Assembly (NCBI GenBank): GCA_029298735.1
Contig: JANSLP010000075.1
Coordinates: forward strand, 1-64,000
Source of the DNA: Ophiostoma sp. CBS 140.51
Lineage: Eukaryota > Ascomycota > Sordariomycetes > Ophiostomatales > Ophiostomataceae
Length of the DNA: 64,000 nt
Reading direction: 5' to 3'
Shown here: piece after piece, positions 54,749 through 64,000 of the stretch
Layout: each line of letters begins with the position of its first letter
Numbering within the stretch: position 1 is the first letter of the stretch
Program-made: the position numbers and the translations under genes
The notes under the pieces: generated by a model
The model's database searches: none
Seen by the model: the letters and a program-made list of their open reading frames with translations, nothing else
What the model was told of the DNA's origin: nothing

Positions 54749-55663
54749 TGTTCTGTTTGTCGCGTCGGTCTCGTCCCGATTTGACGTTGTTGATTTGAAG
54801 GTGTATAGGGTTCCGTTGCGCTGTTAGGCTGTCTCGGGCCTTCTGTTGGCTTTAGAAGATTTTTGATTTCGATTTTAGAATCGCAATGCACTGTCCAATA
54901 CCCGCTGTCATCTGCAATGTCGTCGCTGTCGTCGCCGCCGCCGTTGTTGATGTCGTCGAATTTGAGTGAGGTTGGAGCCTTGGCCGCCTAGCTTTTTTTT
55001 GCCTTCTCCGTAATTTTCGCTAGGCCTGTCATGGCTGGACCTTCCCCAAAATGCTTCATCCAGCTGCACGTGACTACGTGTCGCTCGTCGCTCGCCCGTT
55101 TTGCTCCTGCCGCGGCCGATAGCGGCCTTATCTTATCTGATGTGCACCGCTAAAACCCACCTGAAAGACTGCAAAGACAGTGAAGGGCGCACGCTGACAA
55201 GCGCTGTGGGGCGACGTCACCACTGGAAAACAGTGGCTGAAAGAAAGATAGCTCGGCTAGAACTAGCCCAATGCAATATTTTCGCCCCCCGAGACATTCG
55301 CAGGTGGCAGGGGCGATCGGGGGGAAAGGACATACGAAAAAAAAAGTGTTTGGTCATACATATTCTATTTATCTCCGCATCCGCCTCCGTTTCTAGACAG
55401 TTCTTCAACCCGCCCGACTTTCTGCATTCTGATTCACACACCTTTTTCTACGACGACACGCATTCAATTGGCAATTTCCGACTCGATTTTGAACGGCATT
55501 TTCACTGCATATCGAGCAAAAGGGGATTGCTTCACTCAACCCACTGAGGGCTCATCGCGAGTCGCTCACTTTTTTCCCGACCTCCTCCCCGGCCTTCGTC
55601 GATTTCTCCCACGATCCTCGATCGCCTCTACCGGGCGATCTCCTTCTCCTCTTCCTCCTCACA
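54749..55663. other. Divergent PRP3-MTM1 promoter region
   Basis: This 915-nt interval separates two divergent genes and carries both leaders. No TATA element is obvious. A short GTCGTCGCCGCCGCC-type run lies near 54925-54950 on the PRP3 side. A frame of about 148 codons at 55101-55547 is not protein-like. Confidence 0.5.
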
Positions 55664-57131
55664 ATGGCACCCAACGTGCCGCACAACGCCGACGGGCAAG
55701 ACCACGAGAGATTACACATGCAGCAGCAGGCCGAGGGCCCGGAGACATTGCCGTATACCCCGCCGGTAATGGCCGAGGCGAACTCGGGCAAGGGAGCTGG
55801 CGTGGTCGACCCGCCGGAAATCACAGTGCTGCAGAGAATGTTGTCTGCAACAGCAGGCAGTTTGTTGACAGGACTGTTGGGTAAGTGCACATATTTTTCT
55901 TTTCTCTCGTTTATTTGCCTCTCAGGGCCATATCACTTCTCGGAACATCTACTAACCTGATATCATAGTCACCCCTCTCGACGTCGTCCGTGTTCGTCTG
56001 CAGTCTCAGACTGTTTCCCGCCCCGTCATCGACTTTGAAAAGCTCCCCGCCAACTTCCAGAAGATTGCGGCCACATCCTCGTCTGCCTTCCGACCAAACG
56101 ACCTGGGCGTAACTGCCTGCTGCCGAGAGGTGTTCTTTATGCATGCCACCGCCAACGAGATGTGCCTAGCTGGACCCAAGACTGCCCAGGCCCAGGCCGC
56201 CACCGCCGCCTTCCCCGACTGTGCCGTCGAGCAGCACCAGCAGAAGACGATCAACTCGACGATCGACGGCCTCCGCAAGATTGCCCGCAACGAGGGTATG
56301 ACCACATTATGGCGTGGCTTGTCGCCGACGCTGGTCATGTCCATCCCCGCCAACGTCATCTACTTCACCGGCTACGAGTGGTTACGTTTCAACCCCAAGA
56401 GCCCCATCAACCGCGTAACACCTGACCAGTATGCGCCGCTTGTGGCAGGTGCTTTCGCTCGTATCCTGGCCGCCACGGCTGTCGGTCCCATTGAGCTGTT
56501 CCGCACACGACTGCAAGCATCGCAGGGCGAGTCGGCTGCCGGCCACCTGCAGGACACCTTCCAGGACTTGCGCAGCAGGGTCCACACCCATGGCATCACC
56601 TCGCTGTGGCGTGGTCTGACCTTGACGCTGTGGCGTGATGTGCCCTTTTCGGCCATGTACTGGTGGGGTTATGAGGCAGTCCGCACCCAGCTGACCGAGG
56701 CCCGCGAGCGGCGCCGTGGCCGTGATCTACTGGACCTGGACGGGTCGCGGCGAGTCCGTGAGCGCCGGCGGACGCAAAGCCGCGAGAACCACCGTGACAC
56801 GTTCCTCGATAGCTTTGCGGCGGGTTCGCTGTCCGGTGCTGCCGCCTCGATTGCGACGATGCCTTTCGATGTGGGCAAGACCCGCACACAGGTGTTCCGC
56901 GATGCTGCTCAGTCCGGTGCCACTGCTTTCCCGGAAGAGCAGAGAATGGGCCAGCTGCTGTGGCACATCTTCCGCACCGAGGGCATTGCCGGTCTCTTCA
57001 AGGGCTGGATCCCGCGGACGCTCAAGGTGGCCCCGGCCTGTGCCATTATGATCAGCAGTTATGAAGTGGGCAAGAAGGCATTCAGCGGCATGAACCAACG
57101 CGCACGCGAGCGGGAGCTGAACGGCGCGTGA
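55664..57131 (+). CDS. MTM1: Mitochondrial carrier Mtm1 / SLC25A39-40 type (459 aa)
   Basis: This is an inner-membrane carrier of the SLC25A39/40 (yeast Mtm1) branch. The mammalian members import glutathione, and yeast Mtm1 is linked to Mn/Fe-S handling. The coding sequence joins 55664-55880 and 55969-57131; the 88-nt intron (GTAAGT donor, ACTAAC branch, CATAG acceptor) splits a Val codon and restores LLTGLLVTPLDVVRVRLQSQ. Three carrier signatures are present: PLDVVRVRLQ (75-84), PIELFRTRLQ and PFDVGKTRTQ, with the inter-repeat motifs NEGMTTLWRGLSPTLVMSIP, HGITSLWRGLTLTLWRDVP and EGIAGLFKGWIPRTLKV. The first matrix loop is unusually long and carries Cys123, Cys124, Cys138 and Cys157, as in this branch. 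A basic Arg-rich insert (ARERRRGRDLLDLDGSRRV) lies between repeats 2 and 3. Confidence 0.95.
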
Positions 57132-58802
57132 GATTGCTCTCTTGCCATGCTGACCACACCTCTTTTTAACGTTTATCCTTACGTTACATGCATGTACTAA
57201 CAAAAATATTGGCGGCTTAATTGCGTTTGAATTTTGCGTCTTCTTTTCTTCTTTCTGTCTCATTTTCTACTTTGGCGTCTCATTGGTCAGCATTGGCGGT
57301 CTTTAGATTCTTTATGATTTCCCATCTCTCATCTTGCACGTTTTATCTGCTTCACGATATCTTTTCTCATTCTTGGTTTGTTGGTTCTGATTCGGAAAAC
57401 GCAACACAAAAGCACCAAAAATGTACCATGTAACATAACTCTCCCAAAACATACATATAATACAAAACCTTTTGAGAAACAACCGCCGTAGGTCCATGCC
57501 TGTGTGCCTGCCCTTGTCTTACAACTCCTGCATTCAAACGCCCCAAGGGCCTGCAGACGGCCCTACCTGACTCGCTGTTTGACTCTGACTCCTTTTCTTT
57601 CCTTCTTTTCTCTTCTTTTTTGTCACTCTGTCTGAGCCTCTCGCAGACAGCAAACGGCCACAGGCCGAGACTTGTCAAGGCCGCATGGAAGTTCGCATGC
57701 TTGTCCTCCGTATCTTTCGTATTCCTCTCAAGGCAGCAGTGTGGCTTTTGTCCCAAAGCTTGTTGGTGTCTCGTTTGCATGTTCCCAGGCTGCGATGCCG
57801 CCAAAAACGCCAGTTGAAGTCGCTTCTCCGCACGCTAGCAGCAAACAGGCTGGAGGATCAGAAGGACCCACCGACATCGCTCAATTGCCTGGCCTGGGCA
57901 CCGTCCATTGGCTCGCAGGGTGCCTGGGGCCTGGATTGCACCTGCCGCCAACAGTTGAAAAACGCGAAAATTCACGGCTGTTCCACTCCTTACCCGCGTC
58001 GTTCTTTAACTCTCGGCACGCTTATTGCACCTTTTTGAAGCGCCAAAAATGCCCAACTACACGCGCCCTTTCGCTCCTTCCCCTGCATGCACTTTCCCAC
58101 TGCAGCTGGCCAATATCCACCATCGCCCCTGCCTTCTATTGCCTGTGAATGGCCCTGGTGGGTTCTAGCTTCTCGGTGTGCTTTCCCACAATGACCACCT
58201 TTAATCTTAACAAGAGGCTCTTGCCCATTTTCTCACTCTTCTGGCTGCTGTAGACCCCAGAACATCATCCCGCGCAAACAGAGAAAGCCCCCGCTGGCAG
58301 ACAGGCAGACAAACGAAGAATGCGAGACCCAGCACCTTTCTTCTCTTTCCACCCCACAGACGCCGCGATCGTTTGCCCACCCACGCAACCATCTCCCGCT
58401 CGCTCCTTCCCACGAACGACCCTTGTGATATACCACCACCAGACGACATATTAGAACGGCCAATTTTCCTTTCTGCAGCTCAATTTCCCCATTGAATACC
58501 CTTGCTCTCCTCTGCTGGGCAGAACAACACACAGACAGCGAAGTACAAAGTAGCTGTCACTTTTTTTTTTCGAGAACCGCCAAGACTACAGTAGCCATCT
58601 GTTTCTCGACCTCGACGACCCTTTCTTTCTTTGTTTCTTTTCTTTCCATCTCGTCTTCACTTCTCTCTTCACGACGGCTCGACTTCGACATCTCTTTGCT
58701 TTAAGCTTGATCTTGAACGGCCCAACCAGCTCGCTTCTCGACTCGTTTTCACGAACAGCTGCTTTCTTCCACCGACGACACGCTTCGAGCCTTATCGTAG
58801 GC
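57132..58802. other. Intergenic and UNG leader (1.7 kb)
   Basis: No independent gene is supported. T/C-rich tracts occur at 57225-57370 and 58560-58690. The 249 nt directly upstream of the UNG start (58554-58802) are free of stop codons in the UNG frame but contain no ATG there. Confidence 0.5.
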
Positions 58803-60161
58803 ATGGCTTCTCTCAAACGCAAGGCTGGCGCCGACTTGGCCGCCTCCATCGATCCCAAGAAGGCCAAGCAGAAGCCGGGTCAGCAGAGCTCGTTGATGTC
58901 CTTCTTTGGCGGTCCCAAGGGAGCATCTTCTCCAGCAACCACACGCAGCGCGAGCACAAACGCTTCTTCAAGCAACAAGGCCGGCGGTGCTGCAAAGCCG
59001 GGTCTCGCACCAGCCCAGCCCGAGTTCTTCCAGTCGCAGTCCAAGTTCGACAAGGCCAAGTGGGTGGCCAAGCTGACCAAGGAGCAGCAGCAGTTGCTCA
59101 AGCTCGAGATTGATACCCTGGGTGAGAGCTGGCTGGCGGTGCTGAAGGACGAGCTTGTCACGCCGTCCTTCCTGGATCTGAAGCGGTTCCTGAGCCGCGA
59201 GCACACTGCCGGCCGCAAGATCTTCCCACCACCCCAGGACGTGTATTCATGGTAGGTAAAAAACACCTTCTTGCTGTTGTTAGGCTGGGCCTTTACTCAC
59301 CTCATACTTTCTAGGTCCCGATACACGCCATTCAACGAGGTCAAGGTGGTCATTGTTGGCCAGGACCCGTACCACAATGACGGCCAGGCCCACGGCCTCG
59401 CCTTCTCCGTCAAGCCGCCCGTCAAGCCGCCACCGTCGCTCAAGAACATCTACATTGCCCTCCAAAGGGACTACCAAGGCAAGTTCCAGCCGCCGCCGCC
59501 GCAACAGGGCGGTCTGTTGACGCCGTGGGCCGAGCGTGGTGTGCTCATGCTCAACACCTGCTTGACCGTGCGCGCTCACGAGGCCAACTCGCACTCTAAC
59601 CACGGCTGGGAGCGCTTCACACAAAAGATCATTGATCTCGTGGCCCAGCGTCGTGCTCGCGGTGTCGTGTTTGTGGCCTGGGGCTCACCGGCGGCCAAGC
59701 GTGTGGTCAAGATTGACGAGCAGCGCCACTTGGTGTTGCGTAGTGTGCATCCGAGCCCGCTGAGTGCGCACCGTGGTTTCTTTGACTGTGGCCACTTCCG
59801 CTCTGCGAATGTGTGGCTGATGAAGCGGTACGGCGCCGAGGGCGAGATCGACTGGAGTCTGTCGAAGGGCACGTCGACGATCGAGGGCCTCCCGAAGTCG
59901 AAGACAGCCCCCTTGGCTGACGTGAAGGAAGACGAGGCTGAAGAGGAAGAAGTGGAGGCCGAGAAGCAAGAGCAGGAGGAGAAGGGAACGAAAGACGCAA
60001 AGCTGGTGACCGACGCGGCCGAGAAGAATGCCGACGTGAAGAGCGCAAAGGCTGTCGATGCCGACGAAGAGAAGGAGAACGTCAAGGTTGACGAGGCCAA
60101 GGACGGCAAGGCGGCTTCTGCAGCAGCCGATACCGAGGAAGAGACGACCGGCACGGCGTGA
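58803..60161 (+). CDS. UNG1: Uracil-DNA glycosylase, UNG family 1 (431 aa)
   Basis: This enzyme removes uracil from DNA at the start of base-excision repair. The coding sequence joins 58803-59251 and 59315-60161; the 63-nt intron (TG|GTAGGT, TTTCTAG|G) restores DVYSWSRYTPFNEV. The N-terminus has nuclear-type Lys/Arg clusters and a PCNA-binding PIP box at residues 28-35 (QSSLMSFF), like that of mammalian nuclear UNG2. The catalytic domain has the water-activating loop GQDPYH (165-170, Asp167), the uracil-pocket stretch GVLMLNTCLTVR, WGSPAAK, and the leucine loop HPSPLSAHRG with His295. After about residue 335 the protein continues for nearly 100 residues as a Lys/Glu/Ala-rich tail not found in typical UNGs. 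The upstream in-frame extension has no ATG, so the ATG at 58803 is used. Confidence 0.96.
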
Positions 60162-63100
60162 AAAGGCTCCGAAACGACAAAACTCAAGAGGAGAGGCGAT
60201 CATCAGGCGCTCAAGTCGAAGCTGCTAGCCCCCTCTATATGAATATGATTAAGGACACACAAACCTCTCATATTCTGCACTCCTTCCCCCATTTTCCTAT
60301 TTTCTTTTTTATTATATGTCACATCGTATTTGCGCACTAATGATCTCTCGTTGTTCTATTTTCTTCTGTCTTTTATATACAACCATCGTAACAAATGACA
60401 AGTCTACATTTTCGCAATACTACAACGTCTTATGCATCGCATGCACGTCTTATATCTTATATCGTTTTGACCCCTAACCTTTTCAGTCTGCAGGCCTGCC
60501 CAAAAGATGACGTTTCTCTGATGACTGTCGTTTTCGTCTAGTAAGTTGGCCAGCAAATCATTTTCATCAATGGTACTGGCTCCGTTCGTCGTGCACTGCA
60601 TCGCACTGCATCGTCTGTGCCTTGCGTGGATCGTCACGCTGCCCACGCTCCTTCTTGTACACAAGTACTCCGTACCACTCCGTATTCTGTCTTCTGCATT
60701 CTCTATTCTGTATTCCGTACCCCGTTCCCATGTACTTTATTACGGCCCTGTCCTCCTCTACCGGGCAAAGTAATACATTGTGAGACGGGGCTCTCTGCAA
60801 ATCTGTCGTACAAAAGAAGACAAAAGAACACTGCGATCTCTCCAACGATGGAAAAGGCTCGCTGCGTGGACCAAGGTTGGCAAAGAACTGGAACCAGCGC
60901 ACGCCCCATTAGTCTTCTCCCATCGCCTGGTTTTCCTCCTCAGTCCTGTCCATCTTCTGTAGGACGTTCTTCGTATTTTCTTGCTCGTCGTCTGGCGCAT
61001 CATCCTGCATAAGCAACGAATCAACCGCCGCAAAATGTGTTTCGGAATTCGCACCGCGCGGGATCTTCCACTTCCTTTCTTCCCGTCGTCGCGCTTCTTT
61101 TTAGAACATCCGTTTTTTGTGTTTCTATTTTTGAGACACCAAAAGACAAAAGGCAGGATGAAGACAAGGCGTCTACTGTAGTCCCTGTCGTTGTCGTTGT
61201 TGTCGTCGTTTTCTCCTCACGTCTCGGGTAAAATAGATTGTGAGAAGGGTATTCATCTTTCTTTTTTGCCCGCGCCCGCAAGGCTTGTCGGGCACCAATA
61301 TATACGTTGTATTAAATTGTTTCTACGACCCAGAGGCCCGGGATTCATACAGATTAACTTTACAAGAATCCTTCGAACAACACATTGGTGGTCTTTTACT
61401 GCGTACCAGTCGGGGTAATGGTGCCTGCAAAGCATTACGCTCAAGCCTTTTGACAAGAATCAAAAGGCTGTGGCTTTCACATCATCTCGGTTGTACGTCG
61501 CGAATAGAGCCACGATATTGACAGAAAGACAACAAATGGCCTCTATCGTGGTTTGCCTTACCCTTGACCTTGAAAGGCTGGCGTCAATATTCCGGGTTAT
61601 CTCTGTATGGCGACACGGATTTTTGTTCCTGTGACCAGGTGTGCCCTGTAGAATGTGCAAATGTGTGCAACACTCCATACAAGGGACCGTGCCTGAGAAC
61701 TTTGAGATGTGTTATCAAAGAAAAGAAAGATGCATTAATCCGAGAGATAGCTCACCTGTCACAACATAAAAAAAGAGGCGTTCTGCAATTCGTCGCCGTG
61801 GCTTGCCCCAATGGGTAGAAATCGCCCGAGCTTTGCGCTTCACCTGCAAAGACCCAACGATCCATCGCAAAGCAAACTTTTTTTCTCGTCGTGTCGTCTG
61901 CCAGCTCATACTTTTGCTGCGTTGGCAAGAGACAGCTGGCTCTCGGACTCGACCTGCTCGGGCTGGAGCCATTGGCCATTTGCCATGCTGGCAAGCCACC
62001 CCCGGTCACCCATCCACCCCAGGAGAAATACCACATATTTTTTGAGAACCTGCATCCCACCTCCGGTAGTAGTGTCCCTGGGTGTCTGCATGCATGCGGA
62101 GAGGTCTCACTGGCGGCGGCACGAGCCCGCCCCAGGAAACAGGCCAGGATGTGCAGCATGAGGGAAAAAAAGAGAAGGTGCAGGCAGAGAGACGATAGAA
62201 GGGGGGAAAAAGGAAGGAAAACACGGAGAAACGGTGAACCAGCCCAGCTGCACTGCTCGGCAGCTGGAAGCTGAGAGGGCTAGCTATGCATGCTCTTACA
62301 AGCTTTTTTTCTCCTCACAGCTCCGGATATGCGGTGTGTGAGGAGCTGAGGCTGAAGGAGGGCAGAACGGCAGAAAGCTCGAAAGGTTGGTGGTCTGGTG
62401 AGACAAGAGTACGACACTCGTACATAGGTCGGGAGAATAAGTTTGTCGATCCAATGTCTTCCGTACGATGCTCGTAACTTTTGCTTGTGCGCCTCCGCTG
62501 TGGCTGGCTTCGGCCTCGTCATTGACCTTTCCCTGGCTCGGTCCGTGAACAGCTTCGAATATTGGACGTGATCGAGGGAATAAAAGAACATCGTCTGCCC
62601 CAATGTGACGCTGGGCAGTCCAAGTCTGCTCCGGAGATCTGAAGATGGCCCGCACTGCCGCTGCTGGCCCGTGCTAGACGCATGCCACTGCGTGTTGGTG
62701 AGTTGTGTCGTATGCAGGACCGCGGGCAGCCAGGCCCCTTGCCAGCTGAGAAGAGAGCTCAATGAGGATGGAGACAGCTCGCCATGTTGATATCAACATC
62801 GATGGATGCCAACTCCATCCATTTCGCTAGACCCAGGACACAGACGTCTGTGGTTTTCTCGTCTCGACATGTCGTTTGTCCTCTCATCGTTCTCTCGTCC
62901 CAATATCCCCTCCGCCGTCTCATCCTCTTCGTACAGATCGTACACAGCACTCGGATGTGCACCCCGCTGTCATCCTGTCTCGAAACAGCGAGGCTTGCGG
63001 TTGGATTTCTAACGGTGGCCCTAAAACACTAAAACACGCCGTCTCGCCCTGTCCCGCCCTTCGACCCCACTGGCGTTTCCCGCCACTGCTTGTCCCAGGC

Positions 63101-64000
63101 TCGATCCTGTGCTTTTTTTGGTCTTGCTCCGTGCTAAGATAAGATGCAAGGGAAAGACTAAATCTTGGTCGGCGCGAAAGGGGGCCGCTATTGTATTTCG
63201 ACTTTCGTTTAAATTACGGAGCAGAGCCGTTCGACGAGGGGCGCGCTGCTAGCCATTTGTCGTTGGCTCTCATCCTCTCATCCTTTTTTCGTCCATTGCT
63301 GACGATGCAGGATAGCCGCGTCGAGACGAATCCTCCCATCTCTCAGGTAGGACGACTGGCCAGTGCTGGCCATTCAATTGCATTCAACCTCTTGAGGATA
63401 CGGACGAGTATCAGAAAACGAACAAGAACGAGTGTCAGCAGAGCAAGCAATGGCCAGAAAAAACGTGGGATCAGGGTCGTGGGCGTCGTACCTTTGCTCC
63501 TCCAATTTTACTCCCCACCGTTTTCTCGGCGCTCCCCGCTCTGCTCTTCTTTTCTTCTTTTTCAGCGGGCATCTCACGCCGTTTCGTCTTTGGACCGTCT
63601 GCCGTCTGCTGTGGTTCTGGTGGTCCCTCGTCCGTGTTCCGTTGTCCAATGGCTTTGGATTTTGGCTCTCGCTTTTCGTCGACATCGTGCTCTTCTGGCG
63701 AGGCAATCGAGAAAAAAGAAACCCAGAGACAGGGAAACGAAACAGTGGAAGCGAATGCCGACAGCCCAGCCCATTGGAGCTAGCCTTGGACAGCAAAGCC
63801 ACCAATGGATACGTCGTGGTGTTCGCTCTGAACTTTTCGTGTATTTTTTGTGCATGGTCTTTGCCAAAAGCCGTGAAGGCTCAAAGCTATGGAGGACTCC
63901 GTCCCAATTCAATGAAAGGAAACTGTCCATGCGGCACTCTAAAACGTACCAATTTTGACCGCCACGCTCCTTCCTCGTCGAGCTGGCTGCAAGCACTTTC
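60162..64000. other. 3.8-kb terminal region without a recognised gene
   Basis: The first 250 nt are UNG 3' flank (AT-rich, TTTTATTATATG). A TACTCCGTA nonamer is at 60666-60674. Frames are short until 63191-63958 (+), where 255 codons are open from a TTG. An internal ATG at 63305 leads after 14 codons to a CAG|GTAGGA donor-like site. This could be the 5' end of a gene lying beyond the window, but the peptide is basic and unrecognisable. No tRNA, snRNA or transposon was seen. Confidence 0.4.

Noticed and set aside
63191..63958. 255-codon frame at the window end (+)
   Set aside because: It begins at TTG. The plus strand there is pyrimidine-rich, which lowers stop frequency, and the peptide is basic and unrecognised. 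It may be leader of a gene outside the window.

Overview
The window is nuclear DNA from a filamentous ascomycete (Pezizomycotina), most likely a Sordariomycete. The evidence is short GT-AG introns (about 50-290 nt) with CTAAC-like branch points close to the acceptor, pyrimidine-rich 5' leaders, Gly/Ala/Ser-rich low-complexity insertions, and proteins that look like single-copy orthologues of filamentous-fungal genes: a Rieske protein, an MNN10-type Golgi transferase whose start matches other moulds, a GH125 mannosidase and an AsaB-like enzyme. I see no rRNA, CRISPR array, transposase or bacterial-type operon.

Layout. 0.8-2.1 kb (-) is an abundant-type secreted protein. 2.1-6.8 kb is gene-poor. 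6.8-12.3 kb (-) holds the Rieske subunit of complex III and DDB1. 14.0-16.3 kb (+) holds an R3H-associated protein and a GNAT acetyltransferase. 17.2-19.3 kb (+) is a GH125 exo-mannosidase, 22.8-23.8 kb (+) a secreted GH16 glucanase, and 26.0-27.5 kb (-) an MNN10-like mannan polymerase subunit. A 7-kb gap (27.5-34.7 kb) without recognisable coding sequence follows. Then come a PPxY hypothetical protein (34.7 kb, +), a 60-residue cysteine-rich protein split by one intron (37.3 kb, +), a 1174-residue single-pass membrane protein with a polyglutamine tract (40.5-44.1 kb, +), mitochondrial Qri7 (44.5 kb, +), proteasome beta-5 (46.5 kb, -), an intron-containing tRNA-Ile(AAU) (48.3 kb, -), an AsaB-like oxygenase (49.3 kb, +), an FBXO9-type F-box protein (50.4-52.4 kb, -), splicing factor Prp3 (53.2 kb, -), the Mtm1/SLC25A39 carrier (55.7 kb, +) and uracil-DNA glycosylase (58.8 kb, +). 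60.2-64 kb is apparently non-coding.

The genes do not form a pathway cluster; this looks like ordinary core-genome territory. Loose themes are cell-wall and glycan work (secreted protein, GH125, GH16, MNN10), mitochondrial function (Rieske, Qri7, Mtm1), DNA repair and chromatin (DDB1, UNG) and protein turnover (PRE2, F-box, DDB1). Several gene pairs are convergent (Qri7/PRE2, AsaB-like/F-box), and PRP3/MTM1 is divergent across 0.9 kb.

I found no clear multi-gene novel system. The observations most worth checking are the small CC/CGC-tailed protein gene, an AUG-less in-frame extension of UNG that resembles a mitochondrial presequence, a cluster of CCAAT boxes upstream of the Rieske gene, a candidate intron in the MNN10 leader, the cysteines in the Mtm1 matrix loop, and a nonamer (TACTCCGTA) recurring in intergenic DNA. 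All exon joins were made by eye from splice motifs and family knowledge, without alignment.
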